From positions 19,547,501-19,611,500 of the forward strand of contig NC_068560.1 of NCBI RefSeq assembly GCF_022201045.2: a stretch of DNA of 64,000 nucleotides, given 5' to 3'. Under the pieces are notes generated by a model. The model was given only the letters and a program-made list of their open reading frames with translations, was not told the origin of the DNA and ran no database searches. The translations under genes and the position numbers were made by a program. Shown piece after piece: positions 35,401-48,068 of this stretch (the stretch's first letter is position 1; each line of letters opens with the position of its first letter). This stretch comes from Citrus sinensis (taxonomy: Eukaryota; Streptophyta; Magnoliopsida; Sapindales; Rutaceae).

Positions 35401-38400
35401 TATCTCATAATAACTTCATGAGTGGGTAGTGGAAATTGGGGCAGTTTCTGCAGGGTGAAAAATAATAAAAAGAATAAGCACTTAAGTGCTTTTTGGGCCA
35501 CTACAAAAACAAAATCAAAATTTCTGTCAAACAAAACATTTCAGATAAGCATGAAAAAATTCTATAGCACCTACAATGATTTGTTTTTTCATATTTAATA
35601 AAGTATTACTTCAATACTTGAGAAATGATATGTATTGGTTTATTTCCAAGTATGCAAACACATAAAAGTCACACTACCCATACAAATTTCATCATCTGAT
35701 TTTGGTTAAAAGAACTAAAAGCCTCACCTCAGAAGGATCTGCTCCCCAAATGAAAACACGCAACCGGAACTGAGGAAGACCGTAACAACCAGCAGCAATG
35801 ATACCAAACCGTGCTTGATATTTCATATGGACTAACCGACTTAATGCGTATCTTCCAAGAGAAGCCTTATCAAATTTCAAAATGTCAACCACATTCTCCA
35901 TCAACACATACTTGGGTTTTAAGAACTCCACTATATCCATGAAGATCACTATTTGACGATTTCTTTCATCATCCAGTGGCGAATCAACATTTCTAAAACG
36001 ATTGTAGCCACTAATACCTTGGCATGGAGGACCCCCACAAATAACATCAACATCACCCTGGAGTTCACCAGTTCATTAAGACAAGGATAAGTGATAGAAA
36101 ATTATACACTTATGGTACAAATCTTTTCTACATTGTATGGTCACTGAAATATGACTCACGGGAAGCGGCAGGATCTTAGATTTGAATCCATTCCTGACAA
36201 ATTCCTTTATCCGTTCTGGGCAATTTCTGAGAAAGTTGTATAAAATATGAGCAACAAGCAACTCAAGAGAGATTAATAATTAATTCAAATATACCTTAAC
36301 CCTTCAATTGGTTCCCATGAATCTTCACTTGTACTATAACCCTTCCAGTGCACCTAACAGAACAGCTAGGAGTAAAAAATCATCTTCACCAAACTACAAT
36401 GTTAAAAATGCAATTAAACTGAACCACAGGAAGTGATACAAACAAAGACGAGTACAAAAACAAAAAGAAAGCAGATACAATTGATGAAAAAAAAATTCAG
36501 TACCTTAAAATTGAGTGCACGCTTGCCTGACTCGTTGGGATCTCCATAACAAATATCAACAATCCTTGCAACTTCATATTCACCCAGAGGAATATCAACA
36601 TCCCTTGGAGAATTTACACTGTTTCTTGTTACTCTTGGAGAATTAACATTGCTTCTTGTTACTCTTGGAGAATCCACACTGTTTCCTGTTACTTTTGGTG
36701 AATCTACACTGTTTCTAGTTATACTTGGAGAATTTTCACTGTTTCTTGTAACTCTTTGGGACATTGAACGCTGTTTGTTTTCCCTTTCCACAATATTTAC
36801 CGCAAAACGTTTACATAGCTTTTGCCATTCCTTCACTAGTTCAAGAAAATCCTCAGCAGCTTCATTCCTAACCTGTACGTGAGAAAAATTATATATCATA
36901 ATACATCCAAGGACTTTTGAATGCCGTGAAAGTGATCAAAAGAAATAGTTGATGATTGGATAGACTCACTTGTGCTTCCGGATGATTCAACTTCAAGCTT
37001 TCACAAGCAGACTTATCACTATCAAGTGCCCATCTCTAAAAGAATATGCAAAAACAAGTCATGAAGCTATAGGTGAAAATTTTATGAAGTGTATATGTGC
37101 ATGAATTATGAAGAACGAGGAATTCATGATTTACTAATATTACCGTTACAAGATTAGTGCAAGATAGTTTGGCTCCAAGGCATAATCCAGTTGACATTCC
37201 ACCACAGCCAGAATAAAGATCAAGAAGCGCCAACTCTGCTTTATGAGGCCCATGATTGGGCATATTCTCTAAGAAAGTTGAAGTAGCTGTTGTAGGAACC
37301 GTCTCGGTGCAAGAGGGTAATGATAAATCATGGATTCTGGAAGAATAGTCTAAAGATTATAAAGAATTAGATACAGTATAGCAATGGCAAAGATTTAAAG
37401 TAAAATCAATCAATCAATGAATTTAAATAGCAATATTTACAAAACATCAACATCAGTGATCGATCATGTGTAAGAGATTCTACAACAGATGGAACAGTTT
37501 TGACATCAAGTTTGTCCACTCCTGTGGCAAATATATTTTGTGTACTTATTTACAAGTAGATATTTTGGATCTCTTCCTATCCTTTTTTTTTTTTTTTGAT
37601 AAGTCTTCCTATTCTTCGTTCTTCCCCAACTAGGCCTAACTTGTTCATCATGCAAAAATGGCTTTCAGAATGGAATAACTTATACACATCTCTACCCTAA
37701 ATAATTTTTACAATTATGGAACATAAGATAATATGCAAGAGGGAGAGAGAAAGATCAAAAATAATCTCATCCTGCTAATAACTTCCAGAAAATGACCATA
37801 AGATATATCAGCACCCCAACACCAAAATTCACCTTCAGAAGCTATCTAACATTAGGATAAAATTAGCATAATTTTTTTTTTAATTTTATTACCAAGATAG
37901 CAATCACCATTGATATCATATTGTAACCAAATGCATGAAACAAAAGCATCGAGATGATGACAGAGATCTATGCAATGCCAATCAACTGTGCATTATAAGC
38001 TGTAAGCTATGACAGCATTTGCAAAGATACTTAGAAGCAAAACACAAAAAATAACAAAGTGATTTTCAGTGCAAGGAAAGGCTAAGAAAATATTTTTCAT
38101 TTGCTATAGTCTATCTTCGATTTATCAAGCTGAATGAGGATATATTCTGCTTCTACCCTAAGATGTGTTCTTTACAAATAGATGTCCGCTTCTATTATAA
38201 GTTCTAACAAAGCTGGCAAGAATAAAATGTGTAAAATAAAAGGAACCGATTTGTATCAATAGTGGAATATATTGGATAGTCCTTCACACTACTTGACTTT
38301 GTTGCATAAATTATTAAATCATGGATTCTCTCGTCCACATAAAATGCAGCAGGAACTTATATACTATTAATACCATGAGCAGCATAAAAACACTTACCAG

Positions 38401-41400
38401 TTAGCAAGGTCCGAAATGTTGAATACTCCACACAGTACTCCATATCAAAATAGAAGTCAGAGGATGGAATAGAGTTTGATTTTAAACCTATCTGTGAAAT
38501 TCACAAAATACCAACCATTCTGCCATTAACCTAAAAGGAGCAAAAAGAGAAAGTAGATGCCTTGCAAGCCTTTCAACAGAGTTCAGGATACTAAAGCAGC
38601 CACATAAAAGATAGTTCAATTTAGAAAAGCTAAAATCTAGATTGCAACTTACCTTAGGTGGTATTTGTGCAACGATGACTTTTGAAATAATGCAATCTAC
38701 TGGATTGTCGTTCATTACCGTAGAATAGAACAAACGCTTTCTATCATGAAAATCAGCAGCTTCTTTCATAACCTGAAAAATAAAATCAAACTTAGAATAA
38801 CTAACCAACAGGGCAAACGATATGACATTACCTAGTGAAACCCATTAAAATCTATGAACTCACCGTATCTTCAGCTCTATAAAACCATTGGACTCGAAAG
38901 TATTCTTCTCCATCAGTTGTTTTGAAAAACTCCAAAATCTTCCCAATATGTTTTTGGGTTCCTTCACCCTGTCAAAATTGCTTATCATGTAAATAGAAAA
39001 TACAACAAAACATAAAAAGACATTGCTTCTTTAACCAAATCATTGATCTTTACAAATGGCATGGCCTGTACTGAAAAAAGAAACTACAATCTCTAGCTAA
39101 AGCTTGGTATGGAAATGTCAAATAAAAATTTAGGAACTTAAATTCCTTCAATCTGTTGCAATTACAAAATATTCATCCTGGAAGTTTCGAGGACACAAGA
39201 AAACTTTAGAGATAACTAGTAAACCCGGAAATTTTTAGCGATCAATATCTTATAAAATGTTCATATCATTAGAGAAGATTCCATAGCATTAGCTCTTGGA
39301 AAACATTAGGCTGATCAATTTGCTAATAGATATCCCAGCAGAATTTAGGATGCAGTGTTATCCCAGGCTGGGTTTTATTGCCATTCCCACCTTTTCAGCT
39401 CTCAGCAAAAGAAGTGAAACATAAGAAGAAAACTTGTGCCTACATGAAGAAACATTAAGATAAACATACATATTTTCAGCTCTACAGGTAAGGAAAAGCT
39501 TTGTGATAGGATCCATTCTAGAATATAACTGAGACTGGCTTCAAGCCGCTAAGAAGTTTCAAATGAATGGACACAACATATGTGACTGTTCAAATGAAGG
39601 TACAAAAAGCATTAGATAAAGCAAAAGACATAAATAATTGCTCATACAAACAATCTAGAGATCAAATAGTTTCTCACTCATTTTAGTTATAATCTGAATT
39701 AATTAAAACAAATATAACAGTTACAATGTCTAATATAGTATCTCAGTACAAATTGCAAAAATTGAGGCATAATATTCCAAATGGGCAAACTAGTTAAAAT
39801 AAATTAAAATTCATAGATTATGCAACTGTATGAGGTGTGATTCTGGTTAGATGATTTAATTATTCAAATTACCTTACCTCTAGAAAGAATATTAAAAATA
39901 ACAAAAAAAATAAAAATCCTTGCAAAGATTGTCAATAAAATATAGTATATCTTAACAACGAATGCCTATTCTCTTATGCTCCCAAGGATTTATACCTTTA
40001 TATATGCACAATCTCCAAGATCAAAAATGCATTCACCAATTCTAGCTTGAGCATAATGGCATTCCACATTTGACACAATCTTGTCCTCATCATCATCACT
40101 ATAAGCACCATGCAGAAAGTTCAAGAAAAAAAATAACCCAAAAAGTAATAGAAATGAGGCAACAATAACCAAAGGAAACCAACTTGTAAAATATTACTTA
40201 CTCTGATGCACAGTCTTTTCCCTTGTATCTCTGATTCTGTATACTCCAAAATATCCACAATCAGTATCAGCATAATTTATGTGCAAAAGATGGAGATGTC
40301 TTCCTTTAATTTTTTGGTCCTTTTATTTTGCCAAGATATTCCAAACCACATTGCACAAAGCATATTCGTAGACCAAACACATTTACATGAACAAACAGAA
40401 TTATCTCTGGGAATAAAGCATTTAAAATTCCACATAGAAAGTAGGGCTATTATTGTTTATATCCATAATTAATGGCCATGAAATCTTAACGGGTGACAAA
40501 GCATATTAGTTAAAAAGCAAATAATGTCATATGGTTTTTGAGTCACAGTACTCTGGGAACTTTTTGTTTTGGAAATTATTTTTATGACATTGTTAATGAC
40601 TCTCATATATGGACAATACAATATTAGATTAACAGAAAGCGAAATGACCCATTTATCCAAAGCTTGAGTCCTCAGAATGTAACACGTTACCATCAGCCTT
40701 AAACCAAGTTGATTCTTTGATATATCCACTCATTTATGATCAACTTATAATTACCAGACTTCTTATTTGGATCAAAACACATATAAACTTATATATTGAA
40801 GCTAACACAGACCCAACTAATTCTGCATTACAAATCGATCTTCAAAATGAAGGATGTCAAATTTTACAAACAACACATCCCAATCAAATATGTTCCAACT
40901 CAAAAGGCATGGTCCAAAATAACATTTAAACTCCAGTATTCTTCATCAAAAAATTAAAATGACCAAAATAGTTCTACACATGAAATAATGTTTTGAAAAT
41001 AAAAAAATAAAAAAAGATTAAATCTACTTCTCCCATTATACACATTTTGCTTTGTTGTAATTAAAAGACAAAGCAAATGACTTGTAGGATTAAAGGCTAC
41101 ATACTTAAGGCCTTTTTGAACATATCTCCTACTAGATCCTCAAACTTGATAAAAATGACAATCCACTTATATAAGCTTGAACCTTTAATAAAAAAATTGG
41201 GTTGCTAAGGGAGGTAACATGACGTGTTCTGGTGATCGTTTTATCAATAAAGTCGATTACTTTACTTCATAATTTTATTTAAAACCTCACTCTCATCAAT
41301 TTCTGCATTTCTACTTCGTCAACATTATTCTATTTCTTAACATCTGCTTTTGAGCACAACCACACAAGCAAACAAGACCTTTCAAAACTTTCATTAAGTT

Positions 41401-44400
41401 TTGCATTTCTACTATGTCAATATTATTCTTTTCCTTAATGACAGTGCAAGGCAGTGAAAGTAGATTGATAGAGTAAATAAACACTAGATATCATTTCAAT
41501 ACTGGACCAAGCCAACGCTATTGGATTATGCTCTAATTGAAGTGTGACTAGATCTCGTTCTAATCCAAACAACTTAATGAGATTTTAACAACGCTTTATG
41601 CGAGATTAAATAACACTCGGATCCAAATGGCTATACAAAAGAGATTTTGATGGATAATCAAAAGAGAATTATAAAAAAGGGATTTTTATTATTAATCAAA
41701 GGTTATCAAAACAACGACAAGACCTCCCTAGTTATAATACTTAAAATAGAGTAAAATTACTTCCTAAGTTAACTTAAAAAGGAAACTAAATCACAATTAT
41801 AATAAAAATAAAAGGCTAAAACATATTTCGTAGTTGAATCTAATTAAAAATAGAAAATATCAAATACCTAAAACAACAAAATTCTAAAATTCTAAAATAA
41901 TGTCCCACATCACTTGACATCAACTTTTGAGTACAACCACACAAGCTAACAAGACCTTTCAAGAGATTAGCAACATTTTTTAAAAAAAAGTAAATTAGTA
42001 GATTACCTTCATTTCGTAACGCCAACCCCATCTTTTTTGAGCTTCCTCATTAGGAATTGAATCTCCAATAAAGTAAGAAGCACTCCTCTGATTCTTCAAT
42101 TTCCTATTCGAAGAAGCAGGAGTCTTAACCTTATTTTCCAAAAAACAGAAAAAAAAAAAAAGAAGAAAAAGTGTCAGTTGCGTGAAATATGTTCTTTAAA
42201 AAACAAAACTATTTTTGTATCGAACTAAGGTGGTGTTTACTTTTCGGATTGGATTAGAAATGCTAAGGAATAGGAATTTTGGGATCGGGTGTGTAAAGTG
42301 GGAGTGAGAGTACATTGTTTATTTACACTGAAATGGGAGTATAAATTAGGAATTAAAACCATGTTTACTGCATTTACTTTGTCTTAAATTGGGAATGAAT
42401 TATTTTAAATTACAGTTTTATCCTTATTTAAAGAATTATAGTTTTTTATTAAAAGTAAATAATAAAAATACTTCTGAAATGAGCTATTTATTTTATTATT
42501 AATTTTAATCATATAATTATTATTAATTTATAGTTAATAATTACTATTATTCTTAATTATGTAAATCACAAGTTTTTTTATGAATTTCAAATTTAATTAT
42601 ATAAATTGAAAATTATTGATAAGAGCAACACAATGAAACATTATTATTAATAATATAGTACAAAATTGATATTTTATTGGAATAAACTATTCATTATTAT
42701 TAATTATTAACACTAAATAAATATAATAATATTTTCAAATAAAGATATTGTATAGTAATATTATTTTTCTGTTAATATGATAATATTATTTTAAAGTAAT
42801 CTTAACTTAGAATCAATGTAAATTATTGTTTTTAATAAATGTAATATTATTATTTAAATAAATATGTTATTATTCTTAAATAAATGTAACATTATTTTAT
42901 TTTAATAAATATAATTATGTTATACTTAAAGGCAAAGATATAAAAGGCAGAAGCCAACTCCCACCTTCCCTCATGCAAGCAGAAATCCCACTTCTTACCC
43001 TAAAAGTGGGTGGGACCCACGGAGTGGGATTCCCACTCCCACCCTTAAATAAGGGCGTATATATTGGAGTGGGGAAACTCTATGATCCTCACTCTTACTC
43101 TAGTAAAGGTGTGTTTACTTATTGGAGTAGGAGTTGGGAGTATTAAGTCCTCTCACTCCGGTATTTACATGTTTACTTAAGAGTAGAAGTGGGAATCCCA
43201 CTCCGTGGATCCCATCCATTTTCAGATATTCTTTTTTTTTTTTTTTACCTTTCCCTTTAGATATAATATAATTATGTATTTTAAAACAAAATAATGTTAC
43301 ATTTATCTAAAATTAATAATATCATATTTATTTAAATAATAATCTATATTATTTAATAATATTACATTTATTTATTTATATTGTTTATCTATATTATTAT
43401 TTATTTATTAAAATTAATAATTTACATTGATTCTAAGTTAAATTACTTAAAAATAATAATATTATATTCGCATAGAATTAATAATATTACTATATTATAT
43501 CCTTATTTGAAAATATAATAATATTATAATATTTATTTAATTTTAATATTATTATATTTATTTAATATGAATAATTAATAATAATAAATAGTTAATTCTA
43601 AGAAATATAAATTTTCTACTATATTATTTATAATAATGTTTCATTTGTGTTGCTCTTATCAATAATTTTAATCTACATAATTAAAATTAATACTAATAAA
43701 ATTTTTGATTTACATAATTTAGAGTATTAATAATAATTATTAACTAATATGATTAAAATTGATAATAAAATAAATAAATTATTTATTTCAAAAATATATT
43801 TTTTATTCACTTTGTAATTAAGAACTACAATTCTTTATATAAGAGTAAAACCATAATCTAAAATAATTCACTCTTAATTTAAGATAAAGTAAACATATAA
43901 ATGAGATATTGATTCCTATTCCACATTGTCATTCTAATATAAGTAAACAATTTATTTCTACTTCACACTCCTAATTTCAAAATTCCTACCTTTTAAAATT
44001 TTCAATCTAATTCAAAAAACGTAAACGCTACATAAATAAACACCATCTAAGATTTGTTTGCCGTGGCCCACACACAACAGAGCATAAATTTTGTTTCTTT
44101 TTTTAGGAATGCAAACAGTAAATGCATTTAAGATTATCCAAGCTTATAATTCATTAATACCATTCTATATGCAATCAAAGAATATTACCTACAAACTACC
44201 AATGATGCAAGCAAACTATTTAATGTGCGTGACGTGGCAATAATTTGTGCAGAGAATTTACTATAATTGGGTAAAAATCAACAACCCAAAAAAAAAAAAA
44301 GGAAAAAGTAAATGCTTAAAAGGGTACCGGACACGGACCTTGACCAAAGCCATTTCCTGAACTTTGGCATTACCAGAAAATCTGGGAGACCTTCTCAGAA

Positions 44401-44716
44401 CTCTCCGGTCAACGACAGTTTTCGAACCATCGGAATTTTCTCCATTATTTTTCGTCCTCGTCGTCTTCTTCTTCTCACAGGTCAAGCCAGTGAAAAGAGG
44501 CTCGGCATTCGTCAATCTGGGGGATTTCCTTCTAGAACATTCTTGAGGAATTGGAATCGGAGTTGGAGTGCTGAAGAATCTCGGCGATCTTCTCAACAGC
44601 AGCGGCCTGGATGTTGCTGATTCGCAGCCGTACATTTGCAATGCGACTGGTTCTTGTTCTTGGTCGGGCACCAACACAATGGGTAAAGATTTTGATCTTT
44701 TGCGGATCTTATTCAT
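29431..44716 (-). CDS. CMT3: Chromomethylase, CMT3-like DNA (cytosine-5)-methyltransferase
   Basis: I resolve 23 exons with consistent phases, about 996 residues. Exon ends: 44716-44339, 42129-42007, 40236-40202, 40098-39996, 38968-38864, 38772-38653, 38491-38398, 37521-37441, 37349-37144, 37035-36970, 36872-36504, 36353-36295, 36226-36160, 36057-35728, 35447-35379, 35304-35218, 35137-35050, 31718-31600, 31512-31414, 30310-30267, 30193-30124, 30047-29944, 29605-29431. Order: basic N terminus, BAH domain (about 190-300, [24 protein letters not shown]), methyltransferase motif [15 protein letters not shown] (about 388), chromodomain (about 535-580, [24 protein letters not shown]) inside the catalytic region, motif IV GGPPCQG with catalytic Cys614, motif VI MENV (655-658), and motif X QVGNAV near the end. 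The embedded chromodomain is unique to plant chromomethylases, which bind H3K9me2 and methylate CHG sites in the nucleus. The short N terminus favours CMT3/CMT1 over CMT2. Introns carry transposons. Confidence 0.95.
33100..34610. mobile_element. Solo LTR, 1.5 kb, in chromomethylase intron 17
   Basis: The segment begins TGATAACTGCATATT and ends GACACTACCA, that is TG...CA, and is flanked by a perfect 5-bp duplication GTAGG (33095-33099 and 34611-34615). At 1511 bp with no retroviral-type coding, primer-binding site or polypurine tract, it is best read as a single LTR. The size and the 'gggatcgatcc' block near its end resemble large plant Ty3/gypsy LTRs, but I cannot name the family. It lies in the intron 31719-35049, which is otherwise AT-rich without exons. 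Confidence 0.9.
36603..36752 (-). repeat. Coding minisatellite, five 30-bp units in the chromomethylase
   Basis: Five in-frame 10-residue units of the pattern (V/I)T(R/G)N-S(V/E)(N/D)SP(R/K/S) occupy residues about 478-527 in exon 11, directly before the chromodomain. One unit reads [10 protein letters not shown]. The units differ by point changes and remain in frame, so the protein tolerates or uses the repeat. Confidence 0.93.
40237..42006 (-). other. Chromomethylase intron 2 with direct repeats
   Basis: About 1.8 kb. A 39-bp block 'cttttgag(c/t)acaaccacac...' occurs at about 41347-41385 and again at about 41923-41962, with some 540 bp between. The intervening DNA could be an old insertion or a segmental duplication; I could not identify an element with clean ends. 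Confidence 0.4.
42229..44047. mobile_element. Palindromic pair of Harbinger-like elements in chromomethylase intron 1
   Basis: The outer ends GGTGGTGTTTA and TAAACACCATC are inverted repeats flanked by TAA (42226-42228 and 44048-44050), as for PIF/Harbinger insertions. The left arm (42229 to about 43103) is matched in inverted orientation along almost its full length by the right arm (about 43107-44047): shared blocks include 'ttattgataagagcaacaca', 'aacttagaatcaatgtaaatt', 'acggagtgggattcccact' and 'aaataaatataataatatt'. The right arm has its own inner end AGGTGTGTTTAC preceded by TAA at 43104-43106. Two copies of one family inserted head to head, or a foldback element, fit equally. No coding capacity is seen. 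Confidence 0.82.
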
Positions 44717-45707
44717 ATTTCCTTTGATGGTTGAACTTCCTTTTTTTTTGTTTTTGGGAAGAAATTGTTTGTGGGTCTTGTTGGGAAAGAAAGAGAGAAA
44801 TGAGATTTGAAATTTTAAGGGTGCATGGAAAAAGGTGAAGTGGAAGAAGCTGACTAACCCAACTCAGTGGATGGCCAGAGCTGAAGTGTGTGGGGTTGGG
44901 GTTTACTGTTATTTATACTCTGTCAAGGTTTCTTAGCGGGACATGGGATTTTTCAAAATACGGGATTTTTCAAAATATGGTTAATATTAATTTGGATGTC
45001 TTTATTAGACTCACAAAACGAGTCATTGAATTATATTCCTGTCGCAGCAGTTTGATATTGTGTCATATTTAGAACGACTCAAACATGATTCATTTGATAA
45101 TAGTGTTAAAATACAGAGATTTTAATTGACACAAAAAATAAGTGAGGTATTTAATAACCTGCTTAATATATATATATATAACAAAATTTATATCAAACAT
45201 TCGCATATTATTATAGATACCTATGTACATACATACATACATACGTACAAACACACACACACACACATATGTATATATAATTTTATAAATGAAATACTGT
45301 GTATATATTCATTAAAAAAATAAACAAAAAGAAAAATTATGTCCAATATTTAAGTTTTGATGACAAGAATGTATAAATTATTTTAGAATAGAAAATATAA
45401 TCATATTACTGGTTGGATAAATAAGTTAAGAACTTTGACCCTAACTTAACATGAAAAAAATTATGTCAACCCAGACTTGACTCATTTAATAATTGTGTCA
45501 ATTGATGAATCATACTCATTTATTATTGTTGTGTTCGTGTCGAATAATTGGGTTGTGTCAAATTTTGTCAGCTCTAGCCTCTATGATGTTCAAATTGTTA
45601 ACAGTTAAAAGAATTGGATTATAGAATGTATCACTGATCATTTCTTGTCATTGTGCTATTTGTTATGTTCTTACTTTTAACTTTTTTTTTAACCTTTAGT
45701 TCCTAAT
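44717..45707. other. Upstream region of the chromomethylase gene
   Basis: Promoter-containing intergenic DNA. From about 44920 it includes AT-rich repeat relics. Microsatellites lie at about 45167-45180 (TA), 45226-45246 (CATA) and 45251-45266 (AC). No exon is seen. Confidence 0.5.
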
Positions 45708-45872
45708 AATAATGTTAGGGATCTAAATATTTAATCCCAATGCTATGTGTCATCTATTTATTGGATGATGAATTTCATGTCTTATAAATTATTTAATTAT
45801 CATTCAATGGGTAAATGTCATATCAGTTAAGACTCAAATTAATATTTGAATTGTGAGATGCCTAACATTATT
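45708..45872. mobile_element. Small MITE-like repeat
   Basis: Inverted ends AATAATGTTAGGG and GCCTAACATTATT enclose about 140 bp. A related stretch lies in intron 1 of the PLR-like gene at about 16130-16270, supporting a dispersed family. Target duplication and superfamily are unclear. Confidence 0.55.
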
Positions 45873-46897
45873 CTTTTAACTAAAATACCCATTTATATTT
45901 CATGTGAGCATAACTATCTAAAAAAGAACAAAGGAATTTTGATCATTTCTAAAATAAGAGGGGTTTATGTATACAATTAAACAAATTTGAAGGTCTTGGT
46001 AGTTTTTCCCTACTTATAAAAAATTCTATGGAGCTTAGTTGACGGAAAAAGAATAGTGATGAACAACTTTTATTTCCAATTTTGATTATGTTAATGTAAT
46101 AGAAATTCACTTTAACTCTTACTTAAAAGTTAAAATGGATAAATATTTAGAGGGGGGGGGCAAAAATAAGGAAAAGTATTAATTAAATGCATCATATCTT
46201 AGTAAAATTAACGTAAAAATGTTCTTTTTTAAATTAATACTAAGAATGTAATGCAATACACTTTCTAGTTTCTAACTTGTATATGTATGATTTTATCCTA
46301 ACATTATTAATATGGATTTCGATTTAATGTTGAGCTTTTCACATAATATTGTTATTAGTAATAATTGTATGAGAAATAAATCGTAACTTAATCTTAATCT
46401 TATATTACTATATGTGTACTTGTGACAAATATTAATTATAAAAAAGCATGACGTGTTGGTTAGCTTGTAATTGTCATCACTAAGGTTCCTTTGGGATTAA
46501 GGTTGAATCCTCTAAGCGACTTATTTAATTAATTTAGATAAAAATGGTGTTTAGTGAAAAATTTAAAAGTTATTTATATCATAATTTTCTTCATTTTAAC
46601 AGCAACTTTGAAAGTAAATAGGTCATTACTTTTTATAAGCACTTTATTAAATAAGCTAACTGCTTCTTTTTAAAGTTCCTATTATAACTATAATATTAAG
46701 ACAATTATGCCTTATTTTCCATAAACCTTAATATATAAATAAATGACAATTTAAATTTATTTCTATTTTGACAATTGAACTATAAAATAGCACTTTCATA
46801 ATAAAATTTATTAAACGATGTGTTCTATTTTTCAAACTCACATCAACTACAATAATAAAGTTTACTCAACACTAAATTACTTTTTTAATCATTAGTT
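45873..46897. other. Intergenic, repeat relics
   Basis: No exon seen. A G9-10 run lies near 46151. From about 46490 the sequence resembles 26990-27370, probably the same dispersed repeat family. Confidence 0.45.
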
Positions 46898-48060
46898 CAA
46901 GGGTGAACCCAGAACTTAATATTACAACGGACTAAATTTTAAAATTTATATATTGAAGCAAACTTAAAAATTTATAAGTAAAAAGAAGTACAATAAATAA
47001 GGGGGAACACCAAGAATCCTATCCCTCTAAATATGTATTGTAGACAAAAATAATTATAAAAAATAGTAGAAAACAAAAGACAATTCAAATATCAAAACAC
47101 TATTTTTTAATTATGAAATCTGACATTGCAACCTATAATAATATGTAATTGTATAAGGATTAAGAAATCAATTAAAAATTTCAAACTAAAATAGATCAAT
47201 ATATGTAATTACAATCAATTAAAAATTATAAGTAAAACTTTTATATTTGAAATCAAGTACTAAATTACCAAGCTTAATAAATTAAACGATTAAAATTTAT
47301 TCATCCATTCAAATTATAAAAGTATTATTAGTTAAAAGTTTCAATAATAAACTAAACTCAATTCAGTAAAAAGGTACTCGGGTGCAGTTGTTTCTTTGGC
47401 AGGTGCTCTAACTCTTTTTAAAGAGCTAGATGTTGATTATCCTTCTATCAAAAGCTCCTTAAAATATTCAAATTGTATTTTCTAACTTGTCCTCCTAATT
47501 AATGTAACTAAAAAATAAAGTCTGAAAATTCACATAAAAAATTTATGAAAGTGTTGATAATTGTTATTATATATTGTTTTTATAAGTATTTTTAATATTA
47601 GTGATGATGTTAATTATATTACATTGACATATTTTTTTCAATTAGAAGTTTTTTAAAATAAATTAAAGCAGTACTAAAATTTTAGCTCCCTAATGTTTAC
47701 AATCTATTCAGTAAATATATAATTTAATCATTTTATAAAATAAGTCACTAATTTCAATTGAAAATAATATAATTGAACTAGGGACATATTTGAAAATAAA
47801 ATAAAAATTCTATTATTATATGAAATTGATGGAAACATAAGGGTAATCGAGTTAGGGACATATTTGAATATAAAATAAAAACTATATTGTTATACTCAAT
47901 TGATGAAAACATGAGGATAATTGAGTTAGGGACATATATGAAAACAAAATAAAAACTCTATTATTTTACTAAATTAATGAAAATATAATGGATATAAATA
48001 ATTTTTGCTAGACTAGACCGGACTATGGCCCAGTCTAACCCACGTGTAGGTCCGCCACTG
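46898..48060. mobile_element. Non-autonomous hAT-like element, 1163 bp
   Basis: The left end CAAGGGTGAACCCAGAACTT and the right end, read on the minus strand CAGTGGCGGACCTACACG, are diverged inverted repeats of the hAT CAGTGGCGGA type. An 8-bp target duplication with one mismatch flanks it: CATTAGTT (46890-46897) and CGTTAGTT (48061-48068). The interior is AT-rich, non-coding, and holds a three-unit 74-bp tandem repeat. Confidence 0.78.
47772..47992. repeat. Three tandem copies of a 74-bp unit
   Basis: Units start at about 47772, 47845 and 47919. Each contains 'agggacatat.tgaa', 'aaaataaaaa', 'ctat(a)tt.tta' and 'aaattgatg(g)aaa.ata'. They sit near the right end of the hAT-like element, where subterminal repeats often bind transposase. 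Confidence 0.8.
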
Positions 48061-48068
48061 CGTTAGTT

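Noticed and set aside
44312..44810. Plus-strand frames over chromomethylase exon 1
   Set aside because: They are antisense to a well-supported exon and have no family resemblance.
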